Assembly: GCF_004027225.2 (NCBI RefSeq)
Contig: NC_044282.2
Location: forward strand, 44,546,576 to 44,610,575
Reading direction: 5' to 3'
DNA: 64,000 nt
Source: Strigops habroptila
Taxonomy: Eukaryota; Chordata; Aves; Psittaciformes; Psittacidae
Shown: in pieces, positions 45,801 through 59,858 of the stretch
How positions within the stretch are numbered: position 1 is the stretch's first letter
Layout: the number at the start of each line of letters is the position of its first letter
Translations under genes and position numbers: made by a program
Notes under the pieces: model-generated
The model's input: only the letters and a program-made list of their open reading frames with translations
What the model was told of the DNA's origin: nothing
Databases searched by the model: none

Positions 45801-46851
45801 CCGTTCCTCATAAGACTTGTGCTCCAGGCCCTTCACCAGCTTTATTGCCCTTCTCTGGACCCACTGCAACAGCTCAATGTCTTTCTTGCAGTGAGGGGCC
45901 CAGAACCGAACACAGTATTTGAAGTGCAGCCTCACCAGTGTCCAGTACAGGGGCGGCAATCACTACCCTGGCCTTGCTGGCCACACTGTTTCTGATACAG
46001 GCCAGGATGCCACTGGCCTTCTTGGCTGCCTGGGCATGCTTACAATATCAAATCTTATTTGAAAAACCTGCTTCTAAAAACAACAGTCACTATCACGTAA
46101 TGCTAGCCTGTTAATTTACACCACCGCAAGCTACTATGCAAAACATTTTATAGTATACATCGTTCTTGATCCTTGATCAAACTGAAAACACACACATAGC
46201 CACCCTTAAAACAGACACAGCACAACCAACGTACAAGCACCTACAGAAGACACAAGCACCCACAGAATTCCTTCCACTGCACAGACACATCCATCGCTGT
46301 GTCCAGAGGGCAGGGCCACCACGGCACTCCACCAGGTACCAGGCGTCCACCGGAAGATAAGCAGGAGCTGCTGCCCACGTGTAGCACTGTTTACAGCGAT
46401 GCCATGCACAAGCCAGACAGGTCGAGCCAGCCTTCCTCCCGCCCTCCTTCCTCCCTCCACCCCCGCCGGGCCGCCCTTCCCCCGCGGACGGAGGAGACGC
46501 GAGGGGAGGCCGAGCTACCTGCCGGCTCGGGCTGCTGGTGCCCCGGGAGGCCGGAGCGCACGAAGGCCCAGGCGTCCTTCTCGGTGGCGAACTTCTTGAA
46601 ACTAGCGGAGGGGAACTTGTTCACTTGCTCCTGACACTCCGCCCTGCAACACAGGGAGGGCATGGGGCTGAGGCCGGCCCGAGGGCGAGGGCGGGATGGG
46701 GGTGACGCCAGCCCAGCGGCGGCTCCCCGCGCTGCCGCGGCCCTTACCAGGTGCGGTAGACTCCCGTCCGCCGGCCCTTGCGCACCGCGTAGAACATGTC
46801 CTTGGAAACAAAACAGGAGTGACTGAGCACCGCCACAAGCCACCGCAACAT
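39804..46851 (-). CDS. RNASEH1: RNASEH1, ribonuclease H1, complete, 8 exons
   Basis: It cleaves the RNA strand of RNA:DNA hybrids, in mitochondria (mtDNA replication) and in the nucleus (R-loops). Coding exons in transcript order: 46851-46748, 46643-46519, 45369-45175, 44592-44493, 43998-43944, 42831-42747, 41711-41587 and 39890-39804; 291 aa (human 286). Residues 1-18 ([18 protein letters not shown]) are a plausible mitochondrial presequence. Met19 begins the hybrid-binding domain (residues about 19-65), with Trp35 and Phe50 equivalent to human W43 and F58. A linker, about 77-138, precedes the RNase H domain. Its catalytic residues are all present: Asp150 (VYTDGCC), Glu191 (RAEIH), Asp215 (YTDSKF) and Asp279 (NEEAD), plus His269. 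A second in-frame Met at the domain start mirrors the dual-targeting arrangement known in mammals. Confidence 0.97.
39891..41586. other. RNASEH1: RNASEH1 intron 7, nothing recognised
   Basis: A 1.7-kb AT-rich intron. No repeat or RNA gene was recognised. Confidence 0.7.
41587..41711 (-). CDS. RNASEH1: RNASEH1 exon 7
   Basis: It encodes [20 protein letters not shown], then [10 protein letters not shown] to EIQW, matching the NGWKTS and VINKEDF substrate-handling region. The acceptor is CACCTTTACATAG-like (last bases TACATAG) and the donor GTAAGC. Confidence 0.96.
41712..42746. other. RNASEH1: RNASEH1 intron 6 with a small CR1 tail
   Basis: It contains the 50-bp CR1 3' tip at 41761-41810, 50 bases from exon 7. 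No gene was seen. Confidence 0.7.
41761..41810 (+). mobile_element. CR1 LINE 3' tip
   Basis: Only the last 50 bases of CR1 are here: gatcttaaaggtcttttcca, then acccaaaccattctacgatt. A very short 5'-truncated insertion, antisense to RNASEH1. Confidence 0.85.
42747..42831 (-). CDS. RNASEH1: RNASEH1 exon 6 (second catalytic Asp)
   Basis: It encodes [20 protein letters not shown], then TDSKFTIN, with Asp215. The donor is GTAAGT. Confidence 0.97.
42832..43943. other. RNASEH1: RNASEH1 intron 5, nothing recognised
   Basis: A 1.1-kb intron. A G/T-rich patch lies near 43110-43150. No repeat family or RNA gene was recognised. Confidence 0.7.
43944..43998 (-). CDS. RNASEH1: RNASEH1 exon 5 (catalytic Glu)
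   Basis: A 55-nt exon encoding [18 protein letters not shown], with catalytic Glu191. The donor is GTAAGT. Confidence 0.96.
43999..44492. other. RNASEH1: RNASEH1 intron 4 with A-rich tract
   Basis: A 494-bp intron. A purine-only A-rich stretch spans about 44425-44471, close to the donor of exon 4. Confidence 0.75.
44493..44592 (-). CDS. RNASEH1: RNASEH1 exon 4 (first catalytic Asp)
   Basis: It encodes [20 protein letters not shown], then [12 protein letters not shown]. Asp150 is the first of the four DEDD residues. The acceptor is TTTGCAG and the donor GTAAGT. Confidence 0.97.
44593..45174. other. RNASEH1: RNASEH1 intron 3, nothing recognised
   Basis: A 582-bp intron with no repeat or motif that I recognise. 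Confidence 0.7.
45175..45369 (-). CDS. RNASEH1: RNASEH1 exon 3 (linker)
   Basis: Sixty-four complete codons of poorly conserved linker, ending SEDKFSYM, which matches the start of the RNase H domain in other vertebrates. The frame is fixed by its neighbours. The polypyrimidine tract before it is a run of 22 T. Confidence 0.9.
45376..45398. repeat. RNASEH1: Poly-A/T tract serving as the RNASEH1 exon 3 polypyrimidine tract
   Basis: About 22 consecutive A on the plus strand, read as T22 in the RNASEH1 transcript. It ends five bases before the exon 3 acceptor AG. Homopolymers of this length are length-unstable. Confidence 0.85.
45421..46041 (-). mobile_element. CR1 LINE 3' fragment, about 620 bp
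   Basis: An inverted CR1 with a long 3' region. It runs from tagaatcaactaggttggaa and agatcatcaagtccaaccat through ccctgggcagcctgttccaa and cttgttacttgggagaagag to atacaggccaggatgccact. It lies in sense orientation with RNASEH1, since both are on the minus strand. Its 3' end is about 50 bases from the exon 3 acceptor. Confidence 0.92.
46519..46643 (-). CDS. RNASEH1: RNASEH1 exon 2 (hybrid-binding domain)
   Basis: It encodes [20 protein letters not shown], then EKDAWAFVR, the core of the hybrid-binding domain. The acceptor is GTTGCAG and the donor GTAGCT. The intron before it is only 104 bp. Confidence 0.95.
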
Positions 46852-46870
46852 GGCGCGGCCCCGCCGCCAT
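46602..46870 (-). CDS. Upstream ORF in RNASEH1 5' leader (54 codons, spliced)
   Basis: An ATG at 46870-46868, 19 bases before RNASEH1 Met1 and out of frame with it. It reads through exon 1 (41 codons to 46748) and into exon 2 (13 codons), then stops at TAG (46604-46602). It therefore overlaps both Met1 and Met19. Its context has C at -3 and G at +4, so initiation should be leaky. It would be a regulatory ORF; mammalian RNASEH1 is known to carry a uORF of this kind. It depends on a transcription start upstream of 46870, which is not proven. Confidence 0.5.
46748..46851 (-). CDS. RNASEH1: RNASEH1 exon 1 coding part
   Basis: From Met1 through Met19 ([16 protein letters not shown]) to a split Trp codon; donor GTAAGG. 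Met1 context has G at -3; Met19 also has G at -3. The exon overlaps the upstream ORF described separately. Confidence 0.93.
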
Positions 46871-46947
46871 CCGGACCCCTGGGCCCGCCCCCGGCCACCA
46901 CACACCGCCACTCCCCGCCGCGCTGCCACCGCGCACCCGCCTCTGCC

Positions 46948-46959
46948 TGCGCATGCGTG
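46948..46959. promoter_or_regulatory. RNASEH1: NRF1-like site, RNASEH1 promoter
   Basis: TGCGCATGCGTG, one base from the palindromic NRF1 consensus, about 97 bases upstream of the RNASEH1 ATG. NRF1 controls many nuclear genes for mitochondrial functions, which fits this gene. A motif match only. Confidence 0.55.
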
Positions 46960-47241
46960 GCGGCCGCTGGGGTAACGGGAGCGAGGCCACGAGGAGGGCT
47001 TCCCTACGAGCCGCGAGAGAGGCCAAAACTATTGGCAAACACCTGCGCTTGGGGTTTGTCTTCCCACTGTTACCCGGCAGTGAGGAAGTTAGGGTTTTGT
47101 AAAGGACTATGTGTGTGAAAGCTTGAAAATCTTGAGTTTAGAATTGCATGTAGCAAGGAAAAACAGTGTTTCCTTACAAGCTCACAGTCCTTGAGGAGTG
47201 ATGAAAGTCTGATAAATGAAGCATCTGGATCAGAAGAAGAA

Positions 47242-47462
47242 TCATAGAATGGTTTGGTTTGGAAAGGGACTTAAAGACCACCCAGTTCCAACCCCCTGCC
47301 ATGGGCAGGGACACCTTCCACTAGGCCAGGTTGGTCTAAGCCCTGTCCAACCTGGCCTTGAACACTGCCAGGGATGGGGCAGCCACAACTCCTGTGGGCA
47401 ACCTGTGCCAGTGCCTCAGCACCTTCACAGTGAAGAATTTTTTTCTAATATCTAATCTAAAT
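47242..47462 (-). mobile_element. CR1 LINE 3' fragment
   Basis: An inverted CR1 tail: tcatagaatggtttggtttg at the tip, ccatgggcagggacacctt, then gtccaacctggccttgaaca and gtgggcaacctgtgccagtg. It is a different insertion from the 13.0-kb copy and lies about 390 bases upstream of the RNASEH1 start. Confidence 0.92.
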
Positions 47463-47559
47463 CTACCTAAGAGTAACATCTATCTAAGTGACACAAGTAA
47501 ATCTAAGAGTAACAACTAACTTCAGAAAGATTAGGAAGGCAGAAGTAATTTTGAAAAGC

Positions 47560-47955
47560 CTAGCAAAACAGAGGATAACTGCGTTCCTAAAGGAACTTGT
47601 TTCATTACAATACTAAAAATCAAACTCCCGGAGATAAGAGACCCTTGCCCACAGAGACCCTTACTCATAGAACATGTGTAGTGAAATACGTACTGTGACT
47701 TTAAACAGAGATGGGAGAATGTAAGAGCCAGTGATTGTAGATACAGACTGTTAACGCATACAAAAAGAACTGACTTTCACTGTTAAAACTGTATAAAAAG
47801 TGGACAGCTGGCAGACTGAGGGTGTGCTAGCTTTGTGGAGTTACCAGCTAGTACCCATCTCTATACAGACACGAATTAAACAAATATTTTGTCTACGTGA
47901 CAAAATCTTTGTATTTGACTATATGCATTAATCAGCTCTCTGCACACAGGGTGAA
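47560..47955 (+). mobile_element. Possible LTR fragment of an endogenous retrovirus
   Basis: A stretch arranged like a retroviral LTR: a TATA-like tgtataaaaagtgg near 47791-47804, then about 70 bases on an aattaaacaaat polyadenylation-like site, then a U5-like tail ending ggtgaagaaccctca. No internal viral sequence was seen, and the ends and target duplication could not be fixed. If real it is a decayed solo LTR fragment; the family is not known to me. Confidence 0.3.
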
Positions 47956-49461
47956 GAACCCTCATTCTGAGACACCACCACTGTAATAATTGTATTTTAA
48001 AAGCCATCTAAATCAGCTTTTGGTTTTTGGGGGGACACATGAGATGTATGAGATCATAGCAGTTTACACAAACTCCTCATTCTGAAAGCACGCGTTATTA
48101 AAAGACAAACAAATTCTCACAGGTGCCCTCAGCCGAAGTTCTCCTGTGCCAGCCCAAATAATGGTCCCGATCCTGTGACCAGCTACAGTGGCCTTGTGGC
48201 CTCGTGGCCTCTAATGAGTCATTAGAATGATGACTGCACCACCTGGGAGTGAATGTACCCTGCAACCTGCTGCACAGGCCCCCTTGTCCTTCTCAGCTTG
48301 ACAAGCACTCCAGGAAGGACTGCCACTGAAAGATGGCATGAGCGTCAACGTATTTAGTACATTCAAAAGTCTAGAGCTGATGAAGGTCATTAAACTAGTT
48401 CTCATCCCACTATTTAAATTAAGGGTTCCTGGTAAGTGTGTTCCAGCAGAGCCCCGTACTATGGTGGCCTCTGAAGTAACAAGAACCAGCTTGTCCAAGC
48501 AGATTGAAGTTCAGACTGTTGTCAGCTGCAACCTGCTGTCACGCATCCTTGTATCAGGAGTGTCGTGCTTGGGGACCAAAGCTGGGGGGTCCAGGTATGT
48601 GCCAAACCCAGTGCCTCAGCTGAGCTGCTGTTGAGATCAAAGAACAAAAGATGGGGGCACTGGTACAACTGCCTTCAGAATCTGCCCAACACATACATGC
48701 TGATATTTTCAACTGCTGGATTTCTCTTGTAACTCTACTATGGTTGTATTGAGACAAAGCCAACCTCAAGATGCCAGAGCTGTAGAGCCTTCTATTCAGA
48801 TTTACAGGGGTGGCCTAGTAAAATGCCGAGAATGTGAAACACTGACATTAATTTTGTCTTCCATTGCAAAAACAGCAAATGGGTTCAACATCACTGTGCG
48901 TATCAGCTGGATTACACCTCTCTTTAAATGAACCCAAAAGTAAAACAAAGAGCTTATGCATGTGACAGGCCTTGGGGGAATACAGAAACAATTTGGTTAG
49001 CATTGTATCAGAATACAATTACTGCATTTTTCTTATTTCTTCCAACATGTTAATGACAATTCAGATTGCTCTTACTTAAAAAATGCTTACACCTGATTTT
49101 CTCAGATCAAGATTATTTACATTAATTATCCCTGTAAAGGTTTCCAGTGAGACTTTCAGGCTTTTCACTGCCTGTGATATTTTTATTTTATTCCTCTTGG
49201 TTAGCTTTTCTTTTAATTATGGTTTTCTATAGCAGATGGATTTCTTATTCCTTACAGGTTTACATGCTTATATTACTCTTAGTCGTCTTTGGGCAACACA
49301 TACTGAATGGACCAATGAGCAGTAAGTGATAGGGAAGGAAAAAAACGTCTGTTACACTCATTAGTTCTCTGGTTGAACAGATTCAGACATCCAATTTACA
49401 TGCCAGGACTGAACAGTAACTCTCCTGCTGTCATGACCAACATGCAGAGCTCAGATTAAAA

Positions 49462-49462
<1 letters not shown>

Positions 49463-49498
<36 letters not shown>
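49463..49498. repeat. Poly-A run of 36
   Basis: An uninterrupted A tract. No source element or polyadenylation signal was recognised in front of it, so a retroposed origin is not supported. Confidence 0.9.
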
Positions 49499-49500
<2 letters not shown>

Positions 49501-52344
49501 CAAAAAATTTTAATTCCACTGAGTACCATACACATAACTTTCATTGCTTTTTCTCTTGGTTGGTAAAACTGAGGCTGTATATAGCCAGTCAACCCTACCT
49601 TTACTGCTGCACCTCTGTTGCTGGTTTTTCCTTGCTGTTGTGTTGCAGTGGCAAGAGAGGTGGATCCCTTTTCTCACATGACAGCTGGCATTTTCACTAC
49701 TGTGGCATTTAGCACCACTAGGCTAAGCGATACCTGTGCTTGCTTCATGGTGCTTGTTGTCTGGTTGCTGTAGCACTAGTGGACTCGTGGGGTTATTCAG
49801 TCAGCCCAGGGCAGAAAGGATGTTTCAGGCTCTGTAATTCACATTTTTGTGAAGTGAGTGCAAAGACTCAAGAAGTGACCCTTTAGTCCCTCCCTGCAAA
49901 GATGGAAGGCTCCAGATGAGCTCTCCTCATCTGAATACAGAATGTAAATATATGCATGGATAGGACTTTAAATGGGTTTCATAAATGATTTAGCACTTAT
50001 AATCAATGCCACAGTTACACACGGCAACTCTGTGTAGCCACCGTAGAATAGGCTGATGGGATATACAAATCTAGCCAATTTTTGCCATATCAAAGCTTCC
50101 ATGAGTGCTGAGATATTTGAAATGAGTGGCTAAGGGAAAAGAAAGGAGATTAAGTCCCCCTGTTTTGGTGGAAACATGGTGACACCATGCTGAGTGAGAG
50201 TGGTTGCTGAGCCATGCATGGCCTGGTAGTGAGCATTACTCTCACCACACTGCACCATAAATTCAGCTGTGTTTTACTGTCCCCCTTATTCAGCTTATAA
50301 GAGGTCCTCTGTTCCTGCCCCCCCCCCCAACCAAAACTTGTTTATTCATTTATTAACATATATTCTTGGCAGCCATTTCTGTATTTATAACAGACAGCCT
50401 GCAGAAAAAATCCCAGGACTTAATATATGTACACAAAATACACTCATCACTTAAGTAAGGGCATGTGTCTGTAGGGCATTCTTACTTAAACTCACTGTAA
50501 ACATTATCTGACTACTTTGCCCCACATTAATACATGTATTGTACACATTAGCTAAGCATTTTAATCTTATTTGATAAATATTTTAGCTTGTAATATGTTT
50601 AACCACAATGTGGTTCCCCACATAAGCTTTTAAAGCCAAATTTGATGTGACCTGAATCAAGCATTTCCTATTTAAAACTGAGCTTTTAGGTAGGTAGGCC
50701 ACTAGGTAGTCATTTTATCTAGCATACGCTGCAAGTGTAAGTTATATTGCTATCGCATTAGCTTGATTGAAAACGTAAGACAGGAAAAGGATCTGTTTTA
50801 TCTTCCTTCTCACAACTGAGATCTTGCAGAACAAAAAACCTGCTTGTACTTCAGCGTAAAACTATGTGTCAGTGAAGCTGCAAAGTAGCAACCCCCTGGC
50901 ATCATCGCAGTCTTCAGCTGACCCTTAGTGGAACAGCCCACCCGTGAGCTTTGAAACTTTGGTATGGTTATCCAAGCGTCTTTCAGCAAAGTGAGCTGCC
51001 AGTTCTAGAGGTAGCTCTGACCCTGACAAGTCTTGCCTTCTGTCTCTGTTTCTTCCACTTATTATATTTAATGGTGTTATTCATAGCATCATGAGACATT
51101 GTGCTGCTGCTCTTGGGATACTTTTGTAACACACCTGACTAATTCTTTACACTTTTTCACCCCATCCATTCCGAGTCTGCGCAGCATAAGAACCTTATTC
51201 ATTATACTGCTTTATAATGACATAACTTTTAAAGATCACATGCCCACAGTGATTCTTGAAACTCTGTCAGCTGCTTTGGGTACCAGGCATTATTGATTGG
51301 GTAAAACCGACATAGATCTCAACACAGCATCTTCCCCTAATACACAGTTGGTGTCAGAAAGGAAACATCTCTCTACACCTCTCTTTTCTCTGATTTAGCA
51401 TCCTGATCTGTTCAGCAGTACAAATAGCATGAAGATGGGCAGCTATAGACAGTCACGCTGCATCTTTATTTCTTCATTAGTACTCTGAACAGTCCAATTT
51501 TGATCCATCTGCATACCACCTACTCCTTCTCCTTCTCGTGCATGCTTTCACAATAGAAACTGCATGTGGACTACTGGACCGCTGAGGTGATTATGTGTCA
51601 TCTTTCTTTACTCTTCAATCAGATCCTCATCACTGTTGTGTAGGTAATTTCAAATCTCTATAAATACTAATCCTGGCCATCAGCATGAGCTGGGCAGTTT
51701 TCCCCATTCGTTTAATTCACGCAAGGGAAGAAGAATGACTTGGGAGAAAAACGCGAACTGAAACATCTGCTTTTCTGACTATCATAAATATAGCAAAAAG
51801 CCTACAAATGTTTGAAAACATGATGGGCTGCCTTCAGCAGATGCTAAGGTTGCTCAGGTTGGAGGGGGAGCGTCCTTGTCAGTTTTTTGTTTACAACAGG
51901 ACAACACAACTAATGCGGAGAGAAGAAACAGGGAGGGGAAGAAAAAAACCACGCACTATCCTACTTCTTTTACAGCTGGCGGCTGGTGCTGTTTTGCACA
52001 GCACTTGATGCGGGTGAAGGGGCTTTGCAAGAGGCAGGCGGACGCTGCGCCTACTGGCCCTGCCGCCGCTGGAGCAAACCGAGCTGTGCCGCACTGCCAA
52101 GCCCGACATCCTGGGCACACGACCCTAGCCTGCGAGAGGAGCGGCCGGCAGCCCCTGAAGGCGAGCGGGGTGGCGGGGACCGCCTCACGCCACCCGGGGC
52201 GACGGCGAAGCAGGCGACGGCGAAGGCTCCGCGTAACCGGGAGGGACAGAGCCGAGCAAGCTCTTCTTCCCCTCTGGTCCCCCGCTGTGGCAGGGGTAGC
52301 ACCGCTGGCTACAAACACCTCCCACCGCCGACTGCCCCCGGCGC

Positions 52345-52356
52345 TGCGCATGCGCT
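52345..52356. promoter_or_regulatory. RPS7: NRF1 site, RPS7 promoter
   Basis: TGCGCATGCGCT, a near-perfect NRF1 palindrome about 230 bases upstream of the TOP start. A second half-conserved copy (CCGCATGCGCT) follows 16 bases on, because the segment is tandemly duplicated. Confidence 0.6.
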
Positions 52357-52379
52357 ACGCTCCGCATGCGCTACGCTCC
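52348..52379. repeat. Exact tandem duplication of a 16-bp NRF1-containing unit
   Basis: Two perfect copies of gcatgcgctacgctcc lie head to tail in the RPS7 CpG island. Confidence 0.95.
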
Positions 52380-52575
52380 GCAGCTGGCGATGACCTCATC
52401 CGCGGGCGCCGCGCCAGGACTCTCAGCGTCCGCCCGGGCTTCGCTCTGGCGGGGGCGGCGGGCGGGCCGCCGCGCGCCGGGCACCCGCCCTGCCCTTCTT
52501 CCGGGTTTGGCTTCACCGCGGCGTGGGCGGGGCGAGCGCCTCCCCGCGCCGCGATCTGCGCCGCGCTCGCGAGAG

Positions 52576-52589
52576 CTCTCCCTTTTCCC
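52576..52589 (+). promoter_or_regulatory. RPS7: RPS7 5'-TOP transcription start
   Basis: The pyrimidine tract CTCTCCCTTTTCCC directly precedes the short exon 1. Ribosomal protein genes start at a C in such a tract, and their mRNAs are translated under mTOR/LARP1 control. The exact C used (52576, 52578 or 52580) is not decided. Confidence 0.75.
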
Positions 52590-52607
52590 AGGCCGGTGCT
52601 GAGAGAG
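52576..52607 (+). other. RPS7: RPS7 exon 1 (non-coding)
   Basis: About 30 nt from the TOP start to the donor AG|GTGGGT. It is non-coding, as in other vertebrate RPS7 genes, where the ATG lies a few bases into exon 2. Confidence 0.7.
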
Positions 52608-53185
52608 GTGGGTGCCGGGCCCCGGCCGCCTTTTCCCCCGCCGCCGCCGCCGCAATACGGACCCGGGCGCCGAGCGGTGCGCCCCGCCGCAACCCCGGCG
52701 TGGGGATGCCCCCGATTACCCACCGCCCGAGGCCCGATGGTCGCCGGGGTACCCGGTGCCGGGGAAGGGGAGCTGGTGGAGTTTTTCTCTGCCCTTCCCC
52801 GGTGGCGACCCGAGGGAGGCCGCCCGGCGGGAGGAGAGGGCCGGGGCCGGGCGCGGAGCCCTGCGGGTTGGGTAGCGCTGCCCGCCCGCCTGCTCTGCGG
52901 CACGTGTGGCCCGGTGAGCGGCCGGGCAGCCTCCCCGGCGCTCCTGAGGCCTCGCAGCGGCCGGTGCCACACGCGCGGTGCTGGGGTGGGCCGGCACTGC
53001 GTGCCCCAGGACGGTTTCCCCGTGCTGTGGTTGGCATCCCCCGGAGCGACGTGCTGGGGCTTGTGTGGCCCACGGGGGTCTCCTTGGCTTCGCTTTGAAG
53101 CATGTGGCCGGATAGCAGAGTCTCGCTGTGTTTGTAGCAGAAGATGTGTTCCCGGTGACAACCGAGATGTTCTTTTGCGTTGCAG
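52608..53185. other. RPS7: RPS7 intron 1, GC-rich
   Basis: A 578-bp intron, mostly CpG island. No snoRNA or other RNA gene was recognised. Confidence 0.7.
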
Positions 53186-53192
53186 AAAGGCC

Positions 53193-59835
<6,643 letters not shown>

Positions 59836-59852
59836 AGTGCAAAAAATGGCTG

Positions 59853-59858
59853 AATAAA
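59853..59858 (+). promoter_or_regulatory. RPS7: RPS7 polyadenylation signal AATAAA
   Basis: A canonical hexamer 17 bases after the stop, giving the very short 3' UTR usual for ribosomal protein mRNAs. Confidence 0.88.

Larger units (their letters stand above)
45370..46518. other. RNASEH1: RNASEH1 intron 2, half made of CR1
   Basis: A 1.15-kb intron. More than half is a CR1 copy (45421-46041), and the acceptor end carries a 22-base T tract on the transcribed strand. Confidence 0.8.
46395..46985. promoter_or_regulatory. RNASEH1: CpG island at RNASEH1 promoter and exons 1-2
   Basis: GC- and CpG-dense sequence covers exons 1-2, intron 1 and about 130 bases upstream of the ATG. An NRF1-like site lies at 46948-46959. 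YY1-like ATGGCG and GCCGCCAT elements lie over and just upstream of the start codon (46849-46870). There is no TATA box. It looks like a housekeeping promoter. Confidence 0.75.
46852..52575. other. Intergenic region between divergent RNASEH1 and RPS7
   Basis: About 5.7 kb. It contains a CR1 fragment (47242-47462), an LTR-like stretch (about 47560-47955), a 36-base A run (49463-49498), and the RPS7 CpG island at the right. No gene was recognised. Confidence 0.65.
52030..53010. promoter_or_regulatory. RPS7: CpG island at RPS7 promoter
   Basis: Nearly 1 kb of very CpG-rich sequence around the RPS7 start. It contains NRF1-type sites, an ETS-like CTTCCGGG (52498-52505), SP1-like GGGGGCGG and GGGGCG boxes (52452-52459, 52528-52534) and a TOP start. 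Long open frames on both strands here reflect GC composition, not genes. Confidence 0.8.

Noticed and set aside
46391-47038. A 215-codon minus-strand frame over RNASEH1 exons 1-2
   Set aside because: It reads through intron 1 in a frame other than RNASEH1, in GC-rich sequence. The spliced uORF covers the only part likely to be in mRNA.
49463-49498. Poly-A run as the tail of a processed pseudogene
   Set aside because: No polyadenylation signal, coding resemblance or flanking target duplication was seen next to it.
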